Origin: an uncultured beta proteobacterium
GTDB lineage: Bacteria; Pseudomonadota; Gammaproteobacteria; Burkholderiales; Burkholderiaceae_C
NCBI GenBank assembly: GCA_903834645.1
Contig: CAILKA010000710.1
Location: forward strand, 1-20,660
Reading direction: 5' to 3'
DNA length: 20,660 nt
Shown: positions 6,523 to 14,724 of the stretch, piece by piece
How the letters are laid out: each line of letters starts with the position of its first letter
How positions within the stretch are numbered: position 1 is the stretch's first letter
Notes under the pieces: generated by a model
Told to the model about the DNA's origin: nothing
The model's database searches: none
Seen by the model: only the letters and a program-made list of their open reading frames with translations
Translations under genes and position numbers: made by a program

Positions 6523-8151
6523 TCACCCCACGCAAGTCCGGTTCTTCCCCGTCCTCTTGGCCTCATAAAGCGCCTCGTCGGCCCGCTCGAGCGCGGGCTG
6601 CAGGGCCTCGCCTGCGCGCAGGGCTGTCACGCCGGCCGAGAAGGTCACGAAGATCTCGCGCTTCTCGTGCAGAAACAGGCTCTTGGTGAGCTCGCGCTGC
6701 AGCCGGGTGAGCACGGTCTGCGCCTCGTCCACGGGCGTGCCGGGCAGCAGCACCACGAACTCCTCGCCCCCGAAGCGCGCCACCGTGTCCACGGGGCGCA
6801 GGCCTTCCTTCACGCGCTCGGCCAGGGTCTTGAGGGCGACGTCGCCGGCGGCGTGGCCGAGTGTGTCGTTGAGCTTCTTGAAGTTGTCGATGTCGATGAG
6901 GCCCACGGCCAGCGGCCCGGGGTTGCGCTGCAGCTTGGCGCACTCGGTGGCGAAGGCCTGGTCGAGGCCGCGGCGATTGGCCACGCGGGTGAGCGCATCG
7001 GTGGAAACTTCGTCGGACAGGCGCTTGAGCTCGCTCTCGAGCTGCTCCACGCGGCGCTGCATCTGATCGGCCTTGCGCGACTCTTCCTCGAGCCGGCCGC
7101 GGGCGCTGCCCACGACCTGCTGCACGGCACGCGTCTCGTCGACCATCGCCGAGACGACGCCGGCCAGGCTCTCCAGGGTGTCGGCACCCTGTATGGCTCG
7201 CGCGTGGCGTGCGAGCTTGCCTTCGAAGTCGCCGGTCTGGCCATCGAGCGAGGCGAGCTCGGCGAGCATGCGCGGAATGACATCGCGCAGCGCGTTGCGC
7301 GCAGCGTCTCGCTCCTGGCGTACACGCTGGTGGCGCGCGCGCGCCTCATTGAGCACTTCGGAGGCGGCGCGCACGCTGCGCACGCTCACCTCGCCGTCCA
7401 GGCGCTCGCGCACCGCAGCGGCCTGGCCGCGCGCCCAGCTGTCGTCCTCGGAAAGCTCGACCAGGCCGTCGGTGAGGTTCGTGCACAGCGTGCCGAGTTC
7501 GTCCACCAGGTGGTGCCGGTGGGCGAGCAGGCGGCGCACCGCCTTGCAGGCCTCCTCCACCTCCTCGGCCATGGCCGGCGTGGCCCCTTCGCGGCGCAGT
7601 CGCTCGCCAAGCTTGGCCAGGGCCTCGCCGGCCTCCACGGCCCGCGGATCGCCGGCAGGCAGCGCGGTGCGCACCGTGAGTTCCAGGCTCGCCACCACGG
7701 CGTGCCACCTGCTGGGGGGCAACTGCCAGGGGGCGTCGTCGGCTGTGCCCCGCTCCGCGGCTGGCGGGGAGTCTTGCCCATCAGGGGCCGGGCGTGAACC
7801 GGATGCAGGCGCGGGTGCAGGCGCGGGCACGGGCGCGGGCGCGGGCGCGGGCACGGGCGCAGGTGCAGGCGCCGGTGCGGGCGAGGCGGGCTGGCTCGCG
7901 CCCGTCGAGGCGGCGGACGAGCCCTTTTCACCCTCCCAGGATGCAACGAGGGGCTCGAGCCGCTGGCGCAGGCGGTTGACGTCCTGCCGGTACATCACCA
8001 GCATGCGCGAGACGCTGTCCTTGCGCCGGCCGATCGGCCACTGGCGGCTGCCGTGCTCGAGGCCGCGCAGCAGCCGCTCCAGCAAGGCGGACCAAGCCTG
8101 CGACTGCGCGCCCAGATCTTCGGGCGCCGGCGGTTCTGCCGAAGTCGGCAT
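6523..8151 (-). CDS. GGDEF-domain diguanylate cyclase with Pro/Ala linker
   Basis: 542-aa cytoplasmic protein predicted to make c-di-GMP from two GTP. The N-terminal helical region (about 13-75) is followed by a Pro/Ala-rich linker of about 30 residues (88-117). A long helical region (about 145-385) ends in a likely coiled coil leading into the GGDEF domain (about 380-540). The signature is intact, RFGGEEF (459-465). An inhibitory I-site RxxD (RPVD, 452-455) sits five residues before it, so product feedback is likely. The metal/GTP segment LIDIDNFKKLND is also typical. The ATG at 8151 has CCGGAG seven bases upstream and begins 14 nt after the stop of the EAL-HDOD gene. Longer in-frame readings would overlap that gene. 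Probably transcribed as the tail of the flagellar operon. The N-terminal region is not recognised. Confidence 0.9.
   Translation of the reverse strand: MPTSAEPPAPEDLGAQSQAWSALLERLLRGLEHGSRQWPIGRRKDSVSRMLVMYRQDVNRLRQRLEPLVASWEGEKGSSAASTGASQPASPAPAPAPAPVPAPAPAPVPAPAPAPASGSRPAPDGQDSPPAAERGTADDAPWQLPPSRWHAVVASLELTVRTALPAGDPRAVEAGEALAKLGERLRREGATPAMAEEVEEACKAVRRLLAHRHHLVDELGTLCTNLTDGLVELSEDDSWARGQAAAVRERLDGEVSVRSVRAASEVLNEARARHQRVRQERDAARNALRDVIPRMLAELASLDGQTGDFEGKLARHARAIQGADTLESLAGVVSAMVDETRAVQQVVGSARGRLEEESRKADQMQRRVEQLESELKRLSDEVSTDALTRVANRRGLDQAFATECAKLQRNPGPLAVGLIDIDNFKKLNDTLGHAAGDVALKTLAERVKEGLRPVDTVARFGGEEFVVLLPGTPVDEAQTVLTRLQRELTKSLFLHEKREIFVTFSAGVTALRAGEALQPALERADEALYEAKRTGKNRTCVG
7805..7883 (-). 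repeat. GC-rich hexamer-like repeat encoding the Pro/Ala linker
   Basis: On the plus strand this reads as imperfect GCGGGC/GCAGGT-type hexamers, which on the minus strand encode alternating Ala-Pro with occasional Val-Pro. The period of six keeps the frame, so gain or loss of units would lengthen or shorten the linker without a frameshift. Confidence 0.75.
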
Positions 8152-8165
8152 GGGCTGGCTCCGGC

Positions 8166-9350
8166 TCACTCCACCTGGCGGCCGCTGGCCATCGCGGCCA
8201 GCACGGCGCGGCTCACCTCTCCCTGCGTGAGGAAGAGTTCGCCCGCCCGCTCGCGGATGTCGGGCGGCGAGCACTGCTCGAGCGCGCGCACCAGGCGCAA
8301 GTAGCCGGCGTAGGGGCCGTCGGGGTACAGCAGCGAGCTGGCCACGCGGTCGGGCACCGGCACGCTCTTGAGCAGCTCCGGGAAGGGCTGGCGCAGCATC
8401 TGATCGAGCAGCGAGAACACACCGCACACGAACATCTCGCCGCGCATCTCGTCGTCACCGGCGTTGCGTCCGAGCTCCTCCATCAGGAAGCCGCGGTACA
8501 CGGAGGCGCGCAGCAACGGCCGCACGGCGGGGTCGCGGCTGCCCGAGGCCAGCAGCAGGGCCAGCCAGCGCTTGAGGCGGCCATAGCCCAGCAGCATGAG
8601 CGCGTGCTTGAAGGAGGTCACTTCCACCCGCAGCCCGAAGGCAGGCGAGTTGATGAAGCGCAGCAGCCGGTAGGCCAGCGTCGGGTCGGTCTTGAGCACC
8701 GGCTCCATCTTCTCGGCCGGCTCGGCGCGGTCCACGCGGTTCATGAGCTCGACGATGCCGCGCAGCTCGGGCGCCACCTGGCCCTTGCCGGTGACCGGAC
8801 CCGACGGCTCCACCGGCCAGCCCACCGCGATCGCAGCCCCGGTGGCGAAGGCGCGGTCTAGGTCGGCGAGCTCGAGCACACCCGCCACCATCGGGGTGAC
8901 GGTGCGCGGGGCCGGCCCCGCACTGGCCGGCGACGCCGGTGCGCTCAGTTCGGTGATGGCGTAGCGAAAGCAGTTCTGCAGCACCGGCGGGATCTCGGCG
9001 GCCGAGCGCCCGGCGTAGGCCAGGCCCACGCCGAGCTGGCGCAGCCGGCGCAGCACGTCGGCGCGCGGGGGGTGGTCGGCCAGGAAGGCGGGCACCTCCA
9101 CCACGATGTTGGACTCGATCTGCGGCTCAGCCAGCACCGCATCGAGCAGCGCTTCGTCGGCGAGGTTGAGCATCACGAGCGCCGGGGCCGGAAAAGCCTG
9201 GCCCACCGCCTGCATCAGCGCCTTGGCATCGGGCACTGTGCGGCCTGGCGCGGGAACGACCGTCAGGCGCATGCCAGCCGGGGCACGCTGCCGGTCGGTC
9301 AGGGTGGAGTAGCCGATGAGGAGCTGATCGAGGGCGGGTAGGTTGGACAT
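8166..9350 (-). CDS. EAL-HDOD (YuxH-like) signalling protein
   Basis: 394 aa. The N-terminal half (about 1-175) fits a degenerate EAL-like domain: it has the fold-like pattern but none of the catalytic EAL, DDFG or KID motifs. The C-terminal half (about 185-390) is an HDOD domain (LKTDPTLAYRLLRFINSP, then FKHALMLLGYGRLKRWLALL), which lacks the metal-binding HD residues of true HD hydrolases. Proteins of this type act as signalling scaffolds, and several influence motility; no enzyme activity is predicted. The ATG at 9350 (MSNLPALDQ) has no clear Shine-Dalgarno, but it begins 23 nt after the flgL stop, and earlier in-frame codons would lie inside flgL. It sits between flgL and the diguanylate cyclase gene, which suggests operon membership. 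Confidence 0.87.
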   Translation of the reverse strand: MSNLPALDQLLIGYSTLTDRQRAPAGMRLTVVPAPGRTVPDAKALMQAVGQAFPAPALVMLNLADEALLDAVLAEPQIESNIVVEVPAFLADHPPRADVLRRLRQLGVGLAYAGRSAAEIPPVLQNCFRYAITELSAPASPASAGPAPRTVTPMVAGVLELADLDRAFATGAAIAVGWPVEPSGPVTGKGQVAPELRGIVELMNRVDRAEPAEKMEPVLKTDPTLAYRLLRFINSPAFGLRVEVTSFKHALMLLGYGRLKRWLALLLASGSRDPAVRPLLRASVYRGFLMEELGRNAGDDEMRGEMFVCGVFSLLDQMLRQPFPELLKSVPVPDRVASSLLYPDGPYAGYLRLVRALEQCSPPDIRERAGELFLTQGEVSRAVLAAMASGRQVE

Positions 9351-9373
9351 GGGTGATGGGGGAGCGGGAGACG

Positions 9374-10573
9374 CTAGCGCAGGTAGTCGAAGAGCGTCAT
9401 GCGCTGGACCATGGAATACGCCTTGAGGGCCGCATCGTAGCCGGTCTGAACGGACTGAAGATCCGATACCGCCTCGGCGAGATCGAGGTCGTTGGCGTCG
9501 GACTTCTGGGCGTCCACCTGCTCCTGCAGGCCCGTGAGGTGCTGCTCCAGGCTGTCCGTGCGATCGAGCACCGAGCCCAGATGCGAACGCACGGCCAGCA
9601 GCGAGTTGATGGAGGAATCGAGCCGGGTCAGCCCGGCGTCGACGCTCTGGGCCACCTGCGCCTTGCTGCGCCCGGAGCTGCCCAGCTCGCGCGCCGCGCG
9701 GTCCAGGGTGTCGAAGACGGACTGCGAGCGGGTGGAAGGCTCCACCGTGAAGGCGTCTCCGCTGGCAGGCGCACCCTGCACCGTGACCGCCATGCCGTCG
9801 AAGGTGATGGCCTGGCCCGACTGGTAGGGCTGCGCCCCGCCGGGCAGCGCGGTGCCGTCCTTGAAGATCTCGTAGCTGACGCCGCTGGTCGCGGCCGTAA
9901 ACACGATGGAATAGTCGGCACCGGTGACTGCGGCCGGGTCGACCACGCGGCCGCTGTCGATCCACGCGCCCGGCCCGTTGCCCGATGCCGGCGCCGTGAC
10001 GAACACGCCGTTGCCGGTGGGAGAGGTCAGGAACGCCAGGGCGCCGTCCACCGTCATCGGCAGCGGGTCACCCGGCTGCGCCGAGACCTGGCCCGGCAGG
10101 CTGCGGTACTGCACGCCGCCAGCGGCATCGACGAAGGGCGCCTGCGCGGCGCCTTGCCCGCCGAAGAGGAAGGCCCCCACGCCATCGCCACGGTTGGCCA
10201 GGCGCAGCAGGTCCTCGCGCACGCCGCGCAGGCGGTCGGCCAGCGTCTTGCGCTCGGAGTCGCCATAGGTGGCGTTGCCGGACTCGATGAGCAGTTCGCG
10301 CGCACGCTGGAGCAGATCACCCGCCTCGCCCACCGTGTGCTCGGCCAGCTTCATCACACCGCGGCTGGCGTCGATCGAGCGCTGGCTCGCCTGCAGCCGC
10401 ACCTCCTCGGCCATCGCGCGCTCGAGCCGCGCGGCGGCGGTGGGATCGTCGCTCGCGCGCGTCACGCGCCTGCCCGAGACGAGCCGCTCCTGGGCCTGTT
10501 GAACGGCCACCTGGCGCTGCTGGATCAGCTCCAGGGAACGGTCTTGGAAGTTGCTGCTCGCCAGCCGCATCAT
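9374..10573 (-). CDS. flgL: Flagellar hook-associated protein 3 (hook-filament junction)
   Basis: FlgL forms the junction between FlgK and the flagellin filament and is exported through the flagellar type III apparatus. The 399-aa product has the flagellin-like N-terminal helix region (SNFQDRSLELIQQRQ, then SGRRVTRASDDPTAAARL) and the C-terminal helical region ending AYSMVQRMTLFDYLR. It is longer than the enterobacterial protein (about 317 aa). The extra length is a central insert that includes a beta-rich module at about 219-280 resembling two segments of FlgK. GGAG precedes the tandem ATG codons (10573 and 10570), so either could be used; the second gives the more usual Shine-Dalgarno spacing. 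It lies 33 nt after flgK. Confidence 0.95.
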   Translation of the reverse strand: MMRLASSNFQDRSLELIQQRQVAVQQAQERLVSGRRVTRASDDPTAAARLERAMAEEVRLQASQRSIDASRGVMKLAEHTVGEAGDLLQRARELLIESGNATYGDSERKTLADRLRGVREDLLRLANRGDGVGAFLFGGQGAAQAPFVDAAGGVQYRSLPGQVSAQPGDPLPMTVDGALAFLTSPTGNGVFVTAPASGNGPGAWIDSGRVVDPAAVTGADYSIVFTAATSGVSYEIFKDGTALPGGAQPYQSGQAITFDGMAVTVQGAPASGDAFTVEPSTRSQSVFDTLDRAARELGSSGRSKAQVAQSVDAGLTRLDSSINSLLAVRSHLGSVLDRTDSLEQHLTGLQEQVDAQKSDANDLDLAEAVSDLQSVQTGYDAALKAYSMVQRMTLFDYLR

Positions 10574-10606
10574 GCGTCTCCGTGTCGGGTAGGTGGCCGC
10601 TCAGGG

Positions 10607-12601
10607 TCAGCCGATGACTTGCAGCAGCGAGTCGAAGACGGACTGCGCCGCCTGCAGCACCTTCGCGCCGGCCTGGTAGCTCTGCTGGAACTGCAGCAGC
10701 CGAGCCGCCTCTTCGTCGAGGTTCACGCCGGCACCGGAGGCACGCTCGGTCTCGGCGGCACGCGCCATGCCGTCGGAGATGCCCGCCGCCGTGCGCGCGC
10801 GCTGCACCGTGACGCCCAGCTGGCCCACCGCCGCTGCATACGCGTCGGTGAGGGTGCGGCCCGGGTCGAGCACGCCTTGCGCATCCACCGTGCGGCCCAC
10901 CAGCGAGGCGTCGCGCAGCTCCAGCATCGCCTGCGCGTTGCCGTTGTTGGCCAGGGCATACGGTGTGCGGATGATGTCGAAGCGGTCGTCCTTGCGCGGC
11001 ACGCCGAGCAACGACAGCGCGAACGCGTCGTAGTCTCCTGCCACGCCGCCCACCGTGCCTGCCACGCCCTCGAACTCGATGGGCTGGCCGGCCGTCCACT
11101 GGCGCGCGGGGCTGCCGACCACGGCGCCGCTGGCATCGCGGATCTGGTACTGGCCGTCGTCGGAGGTGAAGACGATGCTCAGGCTGAGTGCGGGGTTGCT
11201 CGGCTGGCTCGTGGCGCGCAGCACTTCCACGCTGGCGCTGCCCTGGTTCGTCGAGGACACCTGGGCGCTCACGGGCGAGGCGGCGGCCAGGCCGCGCGGG
11301 TCGTCGAGCACGCGCCGCATGCCTGCGGCCGCGCCAGCGACCGGCTTGAGGCGGAAGATGTCGGTGGCGGCCGGCTCGGGCGAGGGCAGCTCGAGGCGGA
11401 AGCCGTCGATCTCGTCGCCGCTGGCGACGCTGCGTTCCAGCCCGTCAGCCAGCCGCACCAGGCTCCACTGCCCGGCCGGCGCGCCGCTGGCCTTGCGCAG
11501 CTCGTACTCGGAGGCGGCGAGCTGGCCCGCATCGACGACCTCGATCTTCACCTGCGAGGCAAAGCCGCCACCGGCGGCGCGCACGTTCGTGCCCGCCGAG
11601 ACCACCTGCGCCGCACCGACGCTGAACAGCGGCGCGCCGCCTCGGCCGCGCATGTCCAGCCCCAGCGACGGCTGCTCGTTGACCGCCGACGCCAGCGCGC
11701 TGGCCAGACGGCCCAGCTCGCTGCGCGCGGTGACGACGTCTTCGTTCTGCAACCGCAGCCACCCGGCCAGCGAGCCGGCCGTCACGTCGTCCACCGCCAC
11801 GGGGCGGCTCACGCCCTGCTGCACGCTCACGAGCGCCACGCGCGAGGGGTCGGAGAGATCGGCCACGCGCGCCATCGAGTTGGCCCGGTTGCCGTCCACC
11901 AGCGTGTGCCCGCCTGGCAGCGTCACCGACAGCGAGCCGTCCTCGGCGGTGTAGTTGACCGTCTTGACGAGGGCGTTGAGCTGGGAGAGCAGGCGGTCGC
12001 GCTCGTCGAGCAGGTCGTTGGCGGTGTGGCCCGCCGACTGCGTGCGCAGCAGCCGGTCGTTCACGCTGGCAATGCCGGTGGCCAGCTGGTTGATGCGCGC
12101 CACGCCCGCGCCCAGCTCCTCGGCGGCCATGCCCTGCACGTCGTCTACGCGGCTGGCGGCCTCGGTGAAGCGGGCCGCCACATCGGCCGCGCGCGCCAGC
12201 ACCACCTGGCGCGCAGCGACGTCGGTGGGGCGGCTGGCCACCTCGGCCAGCGCGTTGAGGAACTGCGACGTGGCGTGGCCGATGCCCTTCTCGCCCAGCG
12301 CGAACACGTCCTCGAGCTGCGACAGGCCCTGCAGCCGCGCCTCGTCCATCTTGGCCACCGCCTGCGCGCCCAGCGCCTCGCGCGTGCGCAGCGCGTCGTA
12401 CTGCCGCGTGACGGTCTTGACGTCCGAGCCCGCGCCGTAGAAGCCGCCGCCGGTGTAGCGGGCCGCGGCGGTCTGCAGCTCGGCGCGCTGGCGCGAGTAG
12501 CCCTGGACGTTGGCGTTGGCGATGTTGTTGCCAGTGACCTGGATCTGGGAGTAGCTCGACGCCACCGCCCGCATGCCCACTGCCATCAGCTGCGATGCCA
12601 T
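10607..12601 (-). CDS. flgK: Flagellar hook-associated protein 1
   Basis: FlgK caps the hook and forms the first hook-filament junction ring. The N-terminal rod/hook signature SYSQIQVTGNNIANANVQGY is at 16-35. The C-terminal helix GVNLDEEAARLLQFQQSYQA and AQSVFDSLLQVIG end the 664-aa protein. The enterobacterial form is about 547 aa, so the surface-exposed middle is expanded. Two related beta-rich units are visible at about 350-420 and 473-545, each with a YxIR/YELR strand, a G-x-x-I strand and a closing DxFxI/R motif. AGGGGA lies five bases before the ATG at 12601, which starts 10 nt after the flgJ stop. Confidence 0.96.
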   Translation of the reverse strand: MASQLMAVGMRAVASSYSQIQVTGNNIANANVQGYSRQRAELQTAAARYTGGGFYGAGSDVKTVTRQYDALRTREALGAQAVAKMDEARLQGLSQLEDVFALGEKGIGHATSQFLNALAEVASRPTDVAARQVVLARAADVAARFTEAASRVDDVQGMAAEELGAGVARINQLATGIASVNDRLLRTQSAGHTANDLLDERDRLLSQLNALVKTVNYTAEDGSLSVTLPGGHTLVDGNRANSMARVADLSDPSRVALVSVQQGVSRPVAVDDVTAGSLAGWLRLQNEDVVTARSELGRLASALASAVNEQPSLGLDMRGRGGAPLFSVGAAQVVSAGTNVRAAGGGFASQVKIEVVDAGQLAASEYELRKASGAPAGQWSLVRLADGLERSVASGDEIDGFRLELPSPEPAATDIFRLKPVAGAAAGMRRVLDDPRGLAAASPVSAQVSSTNQGSASVEVLRATSQPSNPALSLSIVFTSDDGQYQIRDASGAVVGSPARQWTAGQPIEFEGVAGTVGGVAGDYDAFALSLLGVPRKDDRFDIIRTPYALANNGNAQAMLELRDASLVGRTVDAQGVLDPGRTLTDAYAAAVGQLGVTVQRARTAAGISDGMARAAETERASGAGVNLDEEAARLLQFQQSYQAGAKVLQAAQSVFDSLLQVIG

Positions 12602-12611
12602 GCCGGTCCCC

Positions 12612-13481
12612 TCAGCCCATCGCCCGCTGCAGGCGCAGCGTCGTATTGATCACCCGGCCGAGCTTCTCGGCGTAGGCGGGGTCGGTGGCGTAGCCGGCCT
12701 TCTGCAGGTTGGCGGCGAAGGCGTTGGCATCCGTGCGGTTGCGCATCACGTTCGCATAGCGGGGGCTGTCCTGCAGCAGCCGCGCGTAGTCGGCAAACGA
12801 CTCCTCGTAGCTCGAGTAGGCGCGGAACTGCGCCTTCACGCGCTGCGACTGGCCGTTCACGTACTCGGTGGTCCACACCTCGGCCACCGGGCCCTTCCAG
12901 TTCGGACCGGCCTTGATGCCGAAGAGGTTGTGGGAGGTGCTGCCGTTGGCGTGCAGGATCTCCTTCCTGCCCCAGCCTGTCTCGAGCGCGGCCTGGGAGA
13001 CCATGAAGGCCGCCGGGATGCCGGTGCGCGCGGCCACCTTCTGCGCGGCGGTCGTGTGCTGGGACACGAAGCCCGCCGCAGCCGTCTGCGGCACGCGCAC
13101 GGCCGCGGTGGCGTCGCCGGCCGGCTTGATGGGCGCGGGCTCGGGGTTGGCGCGGGCGGTGCGCGGGATCGGGCCGGGCGCCAGGCCCATCTGCCGCTCG
13201 AGCTGGCGCGCGATCACCTCCGACAGGCCACCGGGCATGCCCGACATGCGCGTGGCGAGCTGCTGGTCGAGCATCTCGGTGCCGAGCTTGGTGCCCTCGC
13301 CCTCGAGCATGCCCGAGGACATCGTGGAGGCGCGCATGCTCTTGAGCAGCTCCTGCATGAACAGGGTCTCGAAGGCCTTGGCGGCCTCGCGCGCGGCTCC
13401 GCGGGGGTCGCTCGCGGCACGCGACTTGAGCGTGTCGAGGCCACGCGGGTCAGTGACGAGGGTGTGGGGAGAGACGGCCAT
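12612..13481 (-). CDS. flgJ: Flagellar rod cap / peptidoglycan hydrolase
   Basis: 289 aa with the two-domain layout of beta/gammaproteobacterial FlgJ. The N-terminal rod-cap domain is about 25-100 (AAKAFETLFMQELLKSMR, then GTEMLDQQLATRMS). A Pro/Ala-rich linker (about 100-135) leads to a C-terminal glucosaminidase domain (GH73 type, about 140-289). The catalytic acid is probably E167 in SQAALETGWGRKEI; HNLFGIKAG and FRAYSSYEESFADYARLL are typical of this domain. It assembles the rod and opens the murein layer in the periplasm. The ATG at 13481 (MAVSPHTL) has TGAGGA at good spacing and starts 11 nt after the flgI stop. Confidence 0.95.
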   Translation of the reverse strand: MAVSPHTLVTDPRGLDTLKSRAASDPRGAAREAAKAFETLFMQELLKSMRASTMSSGMLEGEGTKLGTEMLDQQLATRMSGMPGGLSEVIARQLERQMGLAPGPIPRTARANPEPAPIKPAGDATAAVRVPQTAAAGFVSQHTTAAQKVAARTGIPAAFMVSQAALETGWGRKEILHANGSTSHNLFGIKAGPNWKGPVAEVWTTEYVNGQSQRVKAQFRAYSSYEESFADYARLLQDSPRYANVMRNRTDANAFAANLQKAGYATDPAYAEKLGRVINTTLRLQRAMG

Positions 13482-13492
13482 CTGTGGCTTCC

Positions 13493-14677
13493 TCAGATGA
13501 CCTCGAGCTCGGCCTTGAGGGCGCCGGCGCTGCGCATGGCCTGCAGGATGGCCAGCAGGTCTTGCGGGGTCGCGCCCAGGGCGTTGAGGGCCTTGACCAC
13601 ATCGGCCAGCTTGGTGCCTGCGGGCATCTGCACGAGCGAGCCGCCTTGCTGCGTGATCGAGATGTCGGTCTTCTCGGTCACCACCGTCTGGCCCTGCGAC
13701 AGCGCGTTGGGCTGGCTCACCACCGGGGTGGAGTTGATCGTCACAGAGAGGCTCCCGTGCGCCACCGCGCAGGGCCCCAGGGTGACGGCGTCGTTGAGCA
13801 CCACCGAGCCGGTGCGGGCATTGATCACCACGCGTGCCGAGGGGGTGGCGAGCTCCACGCGCAGGTTCTCCACATCGGCCAGGAAGGCCACGCGCTCGTC
13901 CGCATCGGGGGGCACGCGCAGCGTCACGGTGCGGCCGTCGCGCGCCAGGGCCGTGCCGGGGCCCTTGGCCTCGTTGATGGCACGCGCCACGGCGCGCGCG
14001 GTGTGGAAGTCGGCCGCGTTCAGGCCGAGCTGCACCGAGTCGCCCTCCAGCAGCGGGGTGGGCACGCTGCGCTCCACGGTGCCGCCCTCCGGGACGCGAC
14101 CAGCGGCCAGGTGGTTGATCTGCACCTTGGAGCCGCCGGCCGATGCGCCGGCGCCGCCCACGATGAGGTTGCCCTGCGCCAGGGCGTAGATCTGGCCGTC
14201 GGCACCGCGCAGCGGCGTGGTGATGAGCGTGCCGCCGCGCAGGCTCTTGGCGTTGCCCAGCGACGAGACGTTCACGTCGATCGTCTGGCCAGGCTGGGCG
14301 AAGGCGGGCAGCTGCGCGGTGACGAGCACCGCCGCCACGTTCTTGAGCTGCATCGCGCTGCCCGCCGGCACGGTGATGCCGAACTGCTGCAGCATCGCGT
14401 TCAGGCTCTGCGTGGTGAAGGGAGTCTGCGTGGTCTGGTCGCCCGTGCCATCCAGCCCCACGACGATGCCGTAGCCGGTCAGGGGGTTGCTGCGCACCCC
14501 CTGCACGGCGGCGATCTCCTTGATGCGCGAGGCCTGCGCCTCCAGCGGCGTCACCAGCATCCACAGCGTGCCCAGCAGGGCCAGCAGCACGCCGGTCCAG
14601 GCGAGCTTTCTGTCGGTGGGGCTGCCGGCTTCAGAGGCCGGGAAGCGGGGCAGGACGGGACCGTCTAGGGTGTTCAT
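13493..14677 (-). CDS. flgI: Flagellar P-ring protein precursor
   Basis: FlgI forms the P ring around the rod in the peptidoglycan layer. The 394-aa precursor has conserved RIKEIAAVQGVRSNPLTGYG, then GLDGTGDQT, near the mature N-terminus and ends ILQAMRSAGALKAELEVI. The signal peptide is unusual in having about 23 residues before the hydrophobic core (LAWTGVLLALLGTLWMLV); cleavage is likely after AQA (49/50). A start closer to the core was not evident, and GGAA precedes the ATG at 14677. A perfect 12-bp palindrome overlaps that ribosome binding site. It lies 47 nt after flgH. Confidence 0.95.
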   Translation of the reverse strand: MNTLDGPVLPRFPASEAGSPTDRKLAWTGVLLALLGTLWMLVTPLEAQASRIKEIAAVQGVRSNPLTGYGIVVGLDGTGDQTTQTPFTTQSLNAMLQQFGITVPAGSAMQLKNVAAVLVTAQLPAFAQPGQTIDVNVSSLGNAKSLRGGTLITTPLRGADGQIYALAQGNLIVGGAGASAGGSKVQINHLAAGRVPEGGTVERSVPTPLLEGDSVQLGLNAADFHTARAVARAINEAKGPGTALARDGRTVTLRVPPDADERVAFLADVENLRVELATPSARVVINARTGSVVLNDAVTLGPCAVAHGSLSVTINSTPVVSQPNALSQGQTVVTEKTDISITQQGGSLVQMPAGTKLADVVKALNALGATPQDLLAILQAMRSAGALKAELEVI

Positions 14678-14679
14678 GT

Positions 14680-14691
14680 CGTTCCGGAACG
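14680..14691. promoter_or_regulatory. 12-bp perfect palindrome at the flgI ribosome binding site
   Basis: CGTTCCGGAACG reads identically on both strands and contains the GGAA presumed to be the Shine-Dalgarno of flgI, two bases upstream of its ATG. It may be a protein-binding site, an RNA pairing element, or coincidence. Confidence 0.3.
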
Positions 14692-14724
14692 GGCGAGCGC
14701 CAATCGGCCCATTCTCGGAAGACT

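Noticed and set aside
8152..8427. N-terminal extension of the diguanylate cyclase by 92 codons
   Set aside because: It would lie almost wholly inside the EAL-HDOD gene in another frame and is Arg/Ala-rich shadow sequence; ATG 8151 has a good ribosome binding site.
9353..12649. Very long plus-strand open frame (about 1098 codons) antisense to flgL and flgK
   Set aside because: It is a GC-rich shadow: the product is His/Arg/Ala/Gly-rich low-complexity sequence without a domain, and the opposite strand carries two unmistakable flagellar genes.
12573..14668. Long plus-strand frames antisense to flgJ and flgI
   Set aside because: They have the same shadow composition, no family motifs and no ribosome binding site, while flgJ and flgI on the minus strand are clear.
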